Origin: Desulfurococcales archaeon
GTDB lineage: Archaea > Thermoproteota > Thermoprotei_A > Sulfolobales > NBVN01
Direction: 5' to 3'
Length of the DNA: 48,463 bases
NCBI GenBank assembly: GCA_027023255.1
Contig: JALVVU010000070.1
Coordinates: 1 to 48,463, forward strand
The notes beneath the pieces are model-generated. The model did no database searches and was not told the DNA's origin. It saw nothing but the letters and a program-made list of their open reading frames with translations. Shown here piece by piece: positions 38,701-47,279 of the stretch. The first letter of the stretch is position 1. Each line of letters starts with the position of its first letter. A program made the translations under genes and the position numbers.

Positions 38701-39675
38701 CGCTACGTACTCGACGTCATCACGGCGGACCTAGCAGAGAACATCATATCTAAGAACATAACGTTCTACGTAGATACGACCCCACCTAAGGTTAAGGTAC
38801 TAATGCCTGAGAACGGTTCATACGTGAATACCACGGGCGTAACAATTAATGTAAGTGCTACCGATAACCTGTGCCTCGCATCAGTAATTGCGTACGTCAA
38901 CGGCTCGCCTGTGAAGCTAGTTAATGGGGTAGGCAAGTATGAGGCACCTGGCGAGGGCAAATACATCCTTAAGGTAAGTGTGAGGGACTGCGCAGGAAAC
39001 AAGGCCTCCAGCGACGAGGTTTTCCACGTGGACTTAACCCCTCCATCCATAACGTTCATCAAGCCTAGGGCGGGTGCCGTGGTTAGGACGCCTTTCCAGC
39101 TAAGCGTCAGTGTTAAGGATAATTATGGCGTGCGACTTATCTACGTCGTTATGGACGGTAGGGTGATCAAGGAATTCCGCCTCACGAAACCCCAGATTAA
39201 GTATGGAGTTAACGTAAGCCTTTCTGACCTGCAGGAAGGTCCCCACCGCATCGCTGTCGTGGCTGAGGACGTAGCAGGGAATGTTGGTAAGGGTAGCGTC
39301 ACATTAACAATTGATAATACGCCGCCAACGATATACTATATTAATGGAACTAAGTCATTCACTGAAGGAACCCTCAGGTTAGTGTTCAGGGTTAGTGAGC
39401 CGGTCAGTACGTTTAAAGCCTTGGTTGACAGACGCGCAGCAAAGGTGTTTAGGGTTGGGGATAATGAATGGGCAATCACGTTAAGTGACCTAAGCCCCGG
39501 AAAACATAACATCACAGTAATTGCCAAGGATCTGGCGGGCAATGTCGGCACGCTTAAACTAATCATCAGTATTAGCCATGCATACGTGCTTGAGGCAGTT
39601 GCCGCAGTGTTGGGGTTAGTGATCATAGTTATAATCGCACTATATTTACGGAGAAAACGGGGAGTGAATCCCTAG
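35722..39675 (+). CDS. Cell-surface gingipain-like (C25/caspase-fold) peptidase with Ig-like repeats and C-terminal TM anchor
   Basis: YLLLAGDVDVVPTAYW, putative catalytic His (SAAHG) and Cys (LESCLTGYYDFSQDSLAEYLLRHSAIAVVASSRVSYY), at least six DxTPP Ig-like repeat starts, C-terminal VLGLVIIVIIALYLRRKRG. ATG 35722 precedes a signal peptide better than TTG 35668. Confidence 0.8.
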   Translation: MPLARCTHRKALVPAITIALVLLLSFITPSVAPSLRQRDNPINYVLARNGFVGLPAIAPLPTLVPASTSAGFIGNVSAVVTTSDQSPPPIPKPVSYPESPGTILILPQGTLTPQHLKSLGVRFEYVIVTSSTLLRSVIPLAAIHAAEGMNVLVTTMDWIKAHFPAKKPCDSLRDFARFAHYELGAVYLLLAGDVDVVPTAYWYSEDLFLDAGEDAYKATDQYYAFLDGNWDPNGNGKLLETLDTNGDNIPDENLEPLPDSVPDLYVGRLPASTPSQMEALVNNVISYLTNPPPGNWIRKAILIAAIANFRNESGSNVPKVDLAQVAQYVYRLLLPYNYTIIRVYQDEGLEATTYPHEVSLTHSNVVKLLSEGSGLLYSAAHGIPLAQGMKVWLNDTNGNGIPDKNEITFRYFLQVWDPVDNHGRRFLAYLESCLTGYYDFSQDSLAEYLLRHSAIAVVASSRVSYYQVPWPGPGGWLDQELAYLFWKELTSNADWKPGPALELSKYEYIKEHGGNASAMKFMSKKDLLDYNLLGDPAITVWVSKPLRLNITYGRLRAGTTNKIIVQDAAGRPVAKVLVAIYSAITGNLLAYSYTDSSGVATLNIPPLQHNTKVYIVARKDGYTYVFRTAYVAYIGAPPVINLNSPNNETIYGAVVPVLAHIVDPDGNVTEVNVTIEGPGLNLTKSYAPRKAEFTVNLTVRINESGTYTVTVSAVDNDGNRVAVKRVFLVDVTPPTITVEGIRNSSITSKAGGVIRIRVEDVSGVKYVEVALDGKVIAREWNLSKSAAFNVTIPSNEGPHALLIVTEDNARNVAHEVILFYVDLTPPTIDVYPAINNSVINQHVVKSLIITCNDNYRVAYVTIYVDGKLSLNVSRYELKSVNLSRLSDGQHNITIMAFDAAGNSKRVTLLFYADSTPPSVKLAGITPGTYINKSSLTLQTIMHDNIGLKYVKILLNGKIVLEKTFTKGNISAYREALHGTTNVDLKLTLSLSDGRYVLDVITADLAENIISKNITFYVDTTPPKVKVLMPENGSYVNTTGVTINVSATDNLCLASVIAYVNGSPVKLVNGVGKYEAPGEGKYILKVSVRDCAGNKASSDEVFHVDLTPPSITFIKPRAGAVVRTPFQLSVSVKDNYGVRLIYVVMDGRVIKEFRLTKPQIKYGVNVSLSDLQEGPHRIAVVAEDVAGNVGKGSVTLTIDNTPPTIYYINGTKSFTEGTLRLVFRVSEPVSTFKALVDRRAAKVFRVGDNEWAITLSDLSPGKHNITVIAKDLAGNVGTLKLIISISHAYVLEAVAAVLGLVIIVIIALYLRRKRGVNP

Positions 39676-39721
39676 ATCTTCCTTTATTAGGGTGCTCACG
39701 CTGATTTAACGCGGTTCTAAA

Positions 39722-41272
39722 ATGACATTTGCTGGCCTAGCTACGGCGCTGTCGATACTACTGACCCTAGTGGGTTCCCTACTTAATTTAAGGTGGATAA
39801 GGCTAGGCAGCACTGTCTTCCTAGCCGGAACCCTAGTTCTTTTCATGAGGGTTACTTACTCGTTATTTCACTTAAGCGGGCTCTCTAGCGTTACGGCAGT
39901 GCAGGCTGTCTTTATCGCGTCGCTCTGCGTAGTGTGGGCTACGGCGGCGTCACGCGCACTTGCCATGGGAAGAATCAGGGATGTTAGGTCCGTGTTTCTT
40001 GCCGCAGCGCCTTCTTTTTACATATTGGTGTTGCTGGCGATTTTGATTAGTTCCGGCACATTACATGCTGTGTTAATTGATGCCTGCGTCGTCGCCCTAG
40101 TAGGGATTATTGTCGCGTCTAGGGGGCACAGGCCTCACGGGTTGGGACGTTTCGTGGCTGCGGTGTTGTTACCTGCGTCCTTACTTATTCATACCTCTAG
40201 CGTTGTTGGAGCCGAGCTTAGTGAGAGTAGCCTCAAGATTGTCATTCCCCTACTTGGATATGCTGTACTTGCTGCTGTCGTGCCCGCTCACCCATGGTTT
40301 TTGAGGGTAGTTACTGAGCGTGATGACGCATTCATAACTGCGGCGGCGGTAAGCGTTGTTTATCTGGGTTACTTCGGACTGACCTTAGGGTTAAGTGAGG
40401 TTGCGGATGACGTGACGCTCTGGGCTTTCAGCATGTTGGGCTTCGTGACGTTGTTTTACGCGTCCGCACACGCCTTCGCGAGGCGTGATTTAGGCGGATG
40501 CATCGCATACTATGTCTCAGCAACCACGGGATTTTTCTTGTCCTTCACCAGCATCTTAATGTTGCTTAGGGTCGACACCGCTATGTTCATTGCCGCGATT
40601 GTGGGTGCTGGCCCGATAATGTTCGTGCCCGCAATCCTACCTCCTACTGCCCGTCGGCCGAAGTCGGAGGTTGCACACACTCTAACTTCCGCGCTACCTC
40701 CTACGCTGGCCTTACTGTTGGCTTCGGGTGCCTTTCCCTCAATAAGTCTTGCTGGTAGAGCTTTGCTGGCGGCGACACTTTCGGGTTTGCAGGGATTGTC
40801 CTCCACACCGGTACTGGGGTTGCTTGTACTTAGCATAGCGATGCTCTCGGCGGCAGTAGCTAACTCCCTTAAGTTTAGGATGAGGTTGTGGGCTATGCTG
40901 GCTTCGCCATTATTTATGAATGCATCGTTAACCCTGATACTCTTTTGCGTCCTGCTACGGTTGTTACTAGGCCCGCTCACGTTAAGTGTTGCTCAGTTCA
41001 TGCCTTGGTTGCTCTTAATAGGTTTTACCTCAGGCTTTAGCGCTTGGCTTCTTGTGTGGCATGAAGTTCTAGGTGGTTTTCTGGAGAGGATCTTCACACA
41101 CCTTCCTAGCGCCGTAGTTAGTCTTGAGATGAGATTCAGATATGCTGCCGAGGGAATCATGGAATTACTGGAGGTTGTCGAGACAGAGGAAAGGTTCCTT
41201 GCTACCCTATCCCTACTGGTTCTGCTCGCGGCTACCGCGGCAGTAATACTTTTAGGAGGTGTTATGCCGTGA
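39722..41272 (+). CDS. Divergent antiporter-like (MrpA/NuoL-type) membrane subunit
   Basis: About 14 TMs, position immediately upstream of MrpB/C/D homologues, weak VVPAHPWFLRVVTERDDAF match to the NuoL/MrpA FPxHxWLPDA region. Confidence 0.5.
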   Translation: MTFAGLATALSILLTLVGSLLNLRWIRLGSTVFLAGTLVLFMRVTYSLFHLSGLSSVTAVQAVFIASLCVVWATAASRALAMGRIRDVRSVFLAAAPSFYILVLLAILISSGTLHAVLIDACVVALVGIIVASRGHRPHGLGRFVAAVLLPASLLIHTSSVVGAELSESSLKIVIPLLGYAVLAAVVPAHPWFLRVVTERDDAFITAAAVSVVYLGYFGLTLGLSEVADDVTLWAFSMLGFVTLFYASAHAFARRDLGGCIAYYVSATTGFFLSFTSILMLLRVDTAMFIAAIVGAGPIMFVPAILPPTARRPKSEVAHTLTSALPPTLALLLASGAFPSISLAGRALLAATLSGLQGLSSTPVLGLLVLSIAMLSAAVANSLKFRMRLWAMLASPLFMNASLTLILFCVLLRLLLGPLTLSVAQFMPWLLLIGFTSGFSAWLLVWHEVLGGFLERIFTHLPSAVVSLEMRFRYAAEGIMELLEVVETEERFLATLSLLVLLAATAAVILLGGVMP

Positions 41273-42039
41273 GAAGGTGCCGAAGGTTGCTTGCCGCTTT
41301 AGCGGTTGTAGTGGCTTCGCTCGCTATGGCTTACCTAGCGACGTTGAAGGGTGTCACGTTGCTTCCTGTTAGGGTCGAGTTGGGTGAGGCCGGGGCTTAC
41401 TACGTCACGCATTCGTACGTGATTGGTTTTAGCTTATGGGTGCGCTCTGTCGTGAATGCCGTTATCTGGGATTTCAGGGCTGTGGACACGTTCTTTGAGA
41501 CCGCAGTCCTCTTCGCCGCATTGCTTGCCGCACTCACGTTTACCGCGGAGCTAAGCGGAGCCCCACGAAGGGCAGGTAAGGGGGCGATGCTCTCACCGGT
41601 CGTCACTACGGTGCTCAAGCTATCGCTTCCCTTAGCGCTTGCTGTGGCTGGGGGGTTGGCTCTGGAAGGGCACCTCTCACCAGGTGGTGGTTTTCAGTCT
41701 GGCGCGGTTGTTGCGGTCATGGCTTTTCTGTTTATGGCCGTCCACGGCGTGTCTACTGGTTGGTTTGGTCATGTTAGAACCCTGCTCCTCACTAGGAGCG
41801 CAGCGTTACTCGCCCTCTCTGTGCTCGCCGTAGCGCCAGCCATCATGGGAATGCTATACGGTTTAGGCCCCTACGCACTAACTGGGAGGCCTGTGCCCAA
41901 GCTAGTGGTTCCTGGATGTTGTGTGGTTCCCGTGTACACCGTATTGCTTAACGTTTTCGAAGCGATCGCCGTTGGGGCCGCCTTCACTCTTGTCGGTCTT
42001 ATCGTATGGTCGTCAATAGGTGGTGAGGATAGTGAATGA
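41269..42039 (+). CDS. MbhE-like + MrpB (MnhB) fusion
   Basis: NAVIWDFRAVDTFFETAVLF (MbhE-like), then GGLALEGHLSPGGGFQSGAVVA (MnhB signature). Confidence 0.82.
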   Translation: MRRCRRLLAALAVVVASLAMAYLATLKGVTLLPVRVELGEAGAYYVTHSYVIGFSLWVRSVVNAVIWDFRAVDTFFETAVLFAALLAALTFTAELSGAPRRAGKGAMLSPVVTTVLKLSLPLALAVAGGLALEGHLSPGGGFQSGAVVAVMAFLFMAVHGVSTGWFGHVRTLLLTRSAALLALSVLAVAPAIMGMLYGLGPYALTGRPVPKLVVPGCCVVPVYTVLLNVFEAIAVGAAFTLVGLIVWSSIGGEDSE

Positions 42040-42445
42040 AGTAGACCTATTCCTTTTGAACTTAGCTATGGTTTCCTTGCTGGTGTCGATGGGGATAGGT
42101 ATTGTTGGCGTTATACTCAAGAGGAACGCTGTTAAGAAAGTGATTTGCTTGGGGATAGTCAGCGACGCCGTGGCGGTGCTACTAGCATTTATAGGCTTTA
42201 GAGTTAAGTACCCCTCACTCCCTCCCGTCTGGCTGTTTAAGGAGGGTAATGGGCTAGAGCACGCATTGAGGGTCTTCGTGGATCCCTTGCCTCAAGCCCT
42301 CGTCGTCACCTCCATCATAATAGGTGTGGCGTTCACGTTGTTCCTGTCAGTGGCTGTTGTGAGGTTCTATGAAGACTACGGCACGCTGAGTTTCGAGAGG
42401 GTGCTTGAGGAAGTTGAGGGAGAGGTTGAGGAGGGAAGTGAGTAA
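42020..42445 (+). CDS. MrpC/NuoK-like subunit
   Basis: DPLPQALVVTSIIIGVAFTLFLSVAVVRFYEDYGT, the MrpC signature. Confidence 0.88.
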   Translation: MVRIVNEVDLFLLNLAMVSLLVSMGIGIVGVILKRNAVKKVICLGIVSDAVAVLLAFIGFRVKYPSLPPVWLFKEGNGLEHALRVFVDPLPQALVVTSIIIGVAFTLFLSVAVVRFYEDYGTLSFERVLEEVEGEVEEGSE

Positions 42446-43929
42446 TGCAGGTCGTGTCCCCAGCACCGCTGCTATGCGTCGCTGTTCTCGCACCGGTCGT
42501 CACGGTGTTCACGTTACTCGTAGCTAAGGTTATGCGTAACGCTTCACTAGCTACTACTCTTTTCTGGGGTGGACTAGCAGCTGAGCTCGCTGTGTCGGTG
42601 CTGGTGGCTCTACGGGTGTTCGCTGGTGAGGTGCTTATTTATGCTTTTGGTGGGTGGCCCCCGCCAGCAGGCGTGGTGCTCATGGCTAACCGTGTTGCTG
42701 GCGTGTTCCTTCTCGTTGGTATTGCCGTTATTTTTGCCTGTGCTATTGCTTTGAAGTGGTTCTTGCGTGACTCAGGTGCTGACTTAGTGGCCGCATATGC
42801 CTTTACGTTGCTCTTTGCTTCCGGTTATGCGGGGGTCGTGTTAACCACTGATTTGTTTAACGTTTATGTAATGATGGAGTTACTCTGCATTTCTTCATAC
42901 GCCTTACTTTCCTTGAGGAGGGGGAGGGCCGTTGCTGCCGCCCTGAAGTACGCTGTGTTCGGTGGCTTGGCAGGCTTGATGCTTGCATTGTCTGCTGGCG
43001 TAATGTACGGCTTAAGCGGCTCGATGTACTTTGGCGATATTTCCCTCGCTGGTGTGGCTGGCTTAGGCGTGGCGGGAGGCGTCGCTGCATTAATGACTGT
43101 GTGGTCGCTTTCGTTCTTCTCCGCCTTATTTCCGAGCCATTTCTGGCTCCCTGACGCTCATTCCGAAGCTGTACCTCCGTTCTCCGCAATACTTTCTGGC
43201 GTGAGTGTCTTCACGGGGTTCTATGTGCTGGTCCGGTTAACTGATGTAGGGTTAAGCCCCATGGGTTTTGCAGCATCATTAGTTCAAATATTGGCGCAGG
43301 TCGGGGCCCTCTACGCCGCGGTAGCTATGCTCGTACAGAGAGACGTTAAGAGAATGCTAGCCTATAGTACAGTCTTGAACGCCGCATACATGTTCATGGG
43401 ATTAACTGCAGGCGTAGGTGGCGTCTCGGCTGCGTTGCTTCACGCCCTCACCCATATGTTGGGCAAGGCTCTGGCTTTCCTCTCTGTTGGGGTGTTAGTT
43501 AAGTGGGTTGGGTCTAGGGATATCTACGTTTTAGAGGGTATGGGTAGGGCCGTGCCCGGCGTGCTCATACCGCTGACAGCCAGTGTACTGAATCTAGTGG
43601 GCGTCCCCCCGTTTCCTGGCTTCATAAGTAAGGTTACCCTTTATGGGGCACTAATGACTCACGGATCCTTATCGGCAGCCTTAGTACTTGTCCTAACTTC
43701 CGGTATCGCCGCATTATCTTACATTAGATTACTTGAGCACCTGTGGCATTCCCCAGTGAAGCACGTAGGAGTATTCAAGTTACCCCTTACGATGTCCTTT
43801 GCCATCTACGGCCTAACGGCGGCGATGGTTCTGCTGAGCGTAGCATGCACACCACTAGTGAGAATCTTCAACAATGCGCTTGGTGTTCAGCACATCGTAT
43901 ACTCTCTAGCGGAATCAGTGATGCCTTAG
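42445..43929 (+). CDS. MrpD-like proton-conducting transporter subunit
   Basis: FNVYVMMELLCISSYALLSLRR, FPSHFWLPDAHSEAVPPFSAILSG, DVKRMLAYSTVLNAAYMFMGL, HMLGKALAFL. Confidence 0.88.
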   Translation: MQVVSPAPLLCVAVLAPVVTVFTLLVAKVMRNASLATTLFWGGLAAELAVSVLVALRVFAGEVLIYAFGGWPPPAGVVLMANRVAGVFLLVGIAVIFACAIALKWFLRDSGADLVAAYAFTLLFASGYAGVVLTTDLFNVYVMMELLCISSYALLSLRRGRAVAAALKYAVFGGLAGLMLALSAGVMYGLSGSMYFGDISLAGVAGLGVAGGVAALMTVWSLSFFSALFPSHFWLPDAHSEAVPPFSAILSGVSVFTGFYVLVRLTDVGLSPMGFAASLVQILAQVGALYAAVAMLVQRDVKRMLAYSTVLNAAYMFMGLTAGVGGVSAALLHALTHMLGKALAFLSVGVLVKWVGSRDIYVLEGMGRAVPGVLIPLTASVLNLVGVPPFPGFISKVTLYGALMTHGSLSAALVLVLTSGIAALSYIRLLEHLWHSPVKHVGVFKLPLTMSFAIYGLTAAMVLLSVACTPLVRIFNNALGVQHIVYSLAESVMP

Positions 43930-43987
43930 TGGATATTAATTTCATAGGTGCAACCCTTGCGGTTAGAATTTAAACGACCCCTTTGCA

Positions 43988-44686
43988 TTAATGCAGTAAA
44001 AACGTCTTGAGTAGCAACACTGCTATGAAGCTCGACGCGCTTATGAGTACGTTGTCGTCAATGGGGTTGAATTCGTAGTGCTCGACGAAGGATGCCAGAG
44101 CGGCTATGGGCACGCCCCATAAGCTGTTTAGGAGCAACACACCTATTGGCGCGCAGACAGCGAACATCGCGATGTTACCCCACCATGACTTGGTACGCTT
44201 CTTGAACATTGTGTTCCTAACTACGCCTGTCACTGCGTCGCCGAACGCCATGAAGAGTATGGGGATTAACGCGTATACAGGGCTACCCAGTATGAACCAT
44301 GCTAGTAGCATTGAGACGCCCCACATTAGGCAGAAGTTAACTTCGAACATGTTGTCCTCAACTTGGAACCAGTCCATCAGCTCACCTTTCCTGTGGGGTA
44401 TGTAGGTGAAGATCGCCATTATCATCGCTATTATGAACGGTATTATTGGGGATGTAAATAGGAAAGGAACCAGAAGCGCCACGACGCCTCCGGCAAAAAC
44501 ATGAATTAACTTCCTGTTGTAGTAGACGGCAACGTTATGCTTCATCCCTCTCGAACGCATGAAGTCATACGCGAACTTCGTTGCCCGCACCACGGCGACT
44601 GCGTAGATGAGCATTACTACCGCGATCACTGCCTCAAGCACTAGGTTTTTAGGGGTTAGGACTTCCCAGTGGAGGCCGATTTCCAA
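43988..44686 (-). CDS. Dolichol kinase-like / CTP-dependent prenol kinase family membrane protein
   Basis: YYNRKLIHVFAGGVVALL and AFGDAVTGVVRNTMFKKRTKSWWGN. Confidence 0.75.
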   Translation of the reverse strand: MEIGLHWEVLTPKNLVLEAVIAVVMLIYAVAVVRATKFAYDFMRSRGMKHNVAVYYNRKLIHVFAGGVVALLVPFLFTSPIIPFIIAMIMAIFTYIPHRKGELMDWFQVEDNMFEVNFCLMWGVSMLLAWFILGSPVYALIPILFMAFGDAVTGVVRNTMFKKRTKSWWGNIAMFAVCAPIGVLLLNSLWGVPIAALASFVEHYEFNPIDDNVLISASSFIAVLLLKTFLLH

Positions 44687-44879
44687 CGAAATGCACCCTC
44701 TAAGACGTTATGGTAGCGTGAAGGGTTTTTATGGGTGTGGGTTGCTAATCTCACCTTAAACACTGTTTACAACGATGAAAGCAAGTGCCCTATGTCAGAC
44801 CGGATTCATACTTCATCACCCCTCTGCGCAGGGGTTCAAGGCCCCCCAACACATCATCCAAGTATATTATTAGGAGGCA

Positions 44880-45857
44880 GTGAGAGGTAACTTTAATTCG
44901 GCGGTACCCATCCCCTATGGTGCGGGACCGAGTGTTGGGATGGTGCCGATGCAGGTCGCGGCGTTAGGTATGTTAATGAGTGTGGGTGCTGCCGTGGCGT
45001 GGGCTGTGACGCCTGCCTTAATCAAGGTGGGGCTTAAGTACCTTAATGACCCCGTATTATTCACTGGAATCAGGTTCGTGACCTCACTCGCTCTCTTCAC
45101 TCCAGTCATACTTCTCCTAGGCTTCTCAGGTGATGTGTTCAGACCCGTCATAGCGTTAATGATTGTTGTGTCTGCTGTGCTCGGTCCTGGCTTAGGTGAT
45201 ATTGCTTACGCGTACGCCATAAGGGAGTTGGGTACTGGTTTAGCAGTCCTCATCTCGTATCAATACATACTGGTGGCTCAGTTAAGCGCTATTGCCTTAC
45301 TGGGAGAGCGAAAGAACATCATGGTACTGACGCTGACCCCCATAGCGCTCTTCGGAGTGTACCTTGCTGTGCGGGACGAGGGGAAAAGGCAAGGAGGTAG
45401 GCTTAGTCGTGCCGGGGTGCTCTTCGGGGCCGCGGCGGCCGTGTTCTGGGGGATGAGCGTTGATGCAGTGTCTTACGTTGCTAAGTACTCTAGTGTAGAC
45501 CCCTTTACCCTAGCCTTCGTTAGGTCAGCGGTGCTTGCGCCAGTACTTCTCACCGTGGGTTTCCTTAGGGTTAGGAGACGCTCGGGAGTTGGGGAGACCA
45601 TGACGCGTTCGAGGCTCCTGCGGGGCGCGCTCTTTGGGATGGCGTCGGGCGTGGTTGCGTACTTTATTGGTTTCTCGCTCTTTGTGGTGGCCATTAGGGA
45701 TATCGGTGTGTTGGTGCCTACGCTAGCAACTGCCCTTACGCCGGTGTTAACGCAGTTTATTTCTGCGGGAACCATCGGTGAAGCCCTTACGCGGGGCAGG
45801 CTAGCTGGGTCCGTAATCGTGGGGTTCGCTCTAGCTATGGCTTCGTTGATGCCGTAG
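44880..45857 (+). CDS. DMT superfamily (EamA) transporter
   Basis: Ten TMs in two EamA repeats (AWAVTPALIKVGLKYLNDPVLFTGIRF...; FVVAIRDIGVLVPTLATALTPVLTQF). Start (GTG 44880 or a later ATG) uncertain. Confidence 0.85.
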   Translation: MRGNFNSAVPIPYGAGPSVGMVPMQVAALGMLMSVGAAVAWAVTPALIKVGLKYLNDPVLFTGIRFVTSLALFTPVILLLGFSGDVFRPVIALMIVVSAVLGPGLGDIAYAYAIRELGTGLAVLISYQYILVAQLSAIALLGERKNIMVLTLTPIALFGVYLAVRDEGKRQGGRLSRAGVLFGAAAAVFWGMSVDAVSYVAKYSSVDPFTLAFVRSAVLAPVLLTVGFLRVRRRSGVGETMTRSRLLRGALFGMASGVVAYFIGFSLFVVAIRDIGVLVPTLATALTPVLTQFISAGTIGEALTRGRLAGSVIVGFALAMASLMP

Positions 45858-45901
45858 CTACGCGCATTAATTACTTGCGAGGTAAGTATTCCTAGGCGGT
45901 A

Positions 45902-46594
45902 TTGAGGGTCTCAGGTATGAGGGAGCATGATGACCTTGAAGAGAGGGTTAGGAGGTTGGCGTTAGAGGCTGGTTGCGGTGATGCCAAGGTGGTGGTTAGT
46001 AAGTATTTCCCAGGCATCGCGGCGATTCCGTGGCTGAACGTTGTGCTTGTTTCTGAGGCCGTTGCGCGGAGCCTTAGTGACGAGCATTTGAGGGCGATAC
46101 TGACGCATGAGGCTTACCACTTAACAATGGTTAAGGATCGAAGGAGGTTACTGCGTAACTTACTCACGAGTGCCTGCGGTTACATGTTGTTAGTTGATGC
46201 TGTCCTACTCATCACTGCTGTCCCATTATGGTTACTGATTAACGCGCCTTTACCGGGTAACCTACTTTACGAGATTCTAGCTGCGGTATTGACCGCATTC
46301 ATTATACTGGTCACCTTCCCTTACGCGTCACTAATCGTGCGGAAGCTTGAGTCAAGGCTAATGCGTTGGATTCCCTTCGGGGCTGAGGAGGCTGAGGCTA
46401 ATGCCCACGCTGCGCGAGTGGTTGGTGAGGCGGTATTCATGGAGGCAGTAGTTAGGTATAGTGAGGCGCTAAGGAGTGCTGTAAGGGATCTTGGTCTGCT
46501 TGGGAGGTTATTTATGAATTCCATCCGCGTTGCTGAGGCTGTGAACCCTCACCCCATGCCTGGTGAGGTGGTGAGTGGTGAAAGGCGTGAGTAG
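45902..46594 (+). CDS. M48-like membrane metalloprotease
   Basis: LSDEHLRAILTHEAYHLTMVKDRR (HExxH), TM pair, putative third ligand EEAEANAHAARVV. Confidence 0.7.
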   Translation: MRVSGMREHDDLEERVRRLALEAGCGDAKVVVSKYFPGIAAIPWLNVVLVSEAVARSLSDEHLRAILTHEAYHLTMVKDRRRLLRNLLTSACGYMLLVDAVLLITAVPLWLLINAPLPGNLLYEILAAVLTAFIILVTFPYASLIVRKLESRLMRWIPFGAEEAEANAHAARVVGEAVFMEAVVRYSEALRSAVRDLGLLGRLFMNSIRVAEAVNPHPMPGEVVSGERRE

Positions 46595-47225
46595 GCAGGT
46601 AACTCCCCGCATTCCCGGCTCAGTCATTAGTAAGGAGTTCTACTGTAGAAGGCCGGACATAGTTGCCCGTGACTTGCTAGGGAAGCTACTAGTCCGTGAC
46701 GTTGACGGTGTTAGGCTCTCGGGAATCATTATCGAGGTCGAGGCTTACTTCGGTTCCGAGGATCCTGCCTCGAGAGCTAGGAAAGGTGGGGACCTGAGGC
46801 GAACCCTTTACGGGGAGTGCGGCTTAGCCTTGGTGTATGGCATACACACTCACTGGATGCTTAACGTAGTTGCTCACGAGGACGGTGCCGGTGGTGCCGT
46901 CCTTTTCCGTGCTATAGAGCCTGTGGAGGGTGTGGATCACATGATGAGGTTCCGTGGCTTGGGGAGTTTGTCGAATGTTAAGTTACTTACGTCTGGGCCG
47001 GGCAGGTTAACCCGCGCGTTACGCGTGGATAAGTCCTTCCATAAGACACCGATGTACGTTAGGAGAGCGAATGGGTTATGGGTAGAGGACGTCGGGTTAC
47101 GGGTGAGTGACGATGATATTGTGCGTGACTTCAGGGTAGGTGTGACTGAGGATTTAGATGAGCCGTTTAGGTTCTACCTAGCGTCATCTAATTTTGTTTC
47201 CGTCCGGAAGGTTAGGAAGGCTTAA
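46575..47225 (+). CDS. DNA-3-methyladenine glycosylase (AAG/MPG family)
   Basis: ARDLLGKLLVRDVDGVRLSGIIIEVEAYFGSEDPASRARKG, GLALVYGIHTHWMLNVVAHEDGAGGAVLFRAIEPVEG. Confidence 0.9.
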   Translation: MVKGVSRQVTPRIPGSVISKEFYCRRPDIVARDLLGKLLVRDVDGVRLSGIIIEVEAYFGSEDPASRARKGGDLRRTLYGECGLALVYGIHTHWMLNVVAHEDGAGGAVLFRAIEPVEGVDHMMRFRGLGSLSNVKLLTSGPGRLTRALRVDKSFHKTPMYVRRANGLWVEDVGLRVSDDDIVRDFRVGVTEDLDEPFRFYLASSNFVSVRKVRKA

Positions 47226-47279
47226 TGACCCCGTTTCCTTAATTAACTCCTTAATCGTCTCTATTCGCGGTGCTTAACA

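Noticed and set aside
42857-43189. 110-aa minus ORF opposite the MrpD gene
   Set aside because: Arg/Gln/Ser-rich shadow ORF antisense to a conserved gene.
44740-44830. C/D-box sRNA-like GTGATGA...CTGA on the minus strand
   Set aside because: Only one C and one D-like box with no C'/D' pair; chance occurrence is likely.
44815-44860. tRNA-like T-arm (AGGGG-TTCAAGG-CCCCC) preceded by a CCCCT-ctgcgc-AGGGG hairpin
   Set aside because: No matching D-arm, anticodon arm or acceptor stem could be assembled upstream; at most a relic, so not called as a tRNA.
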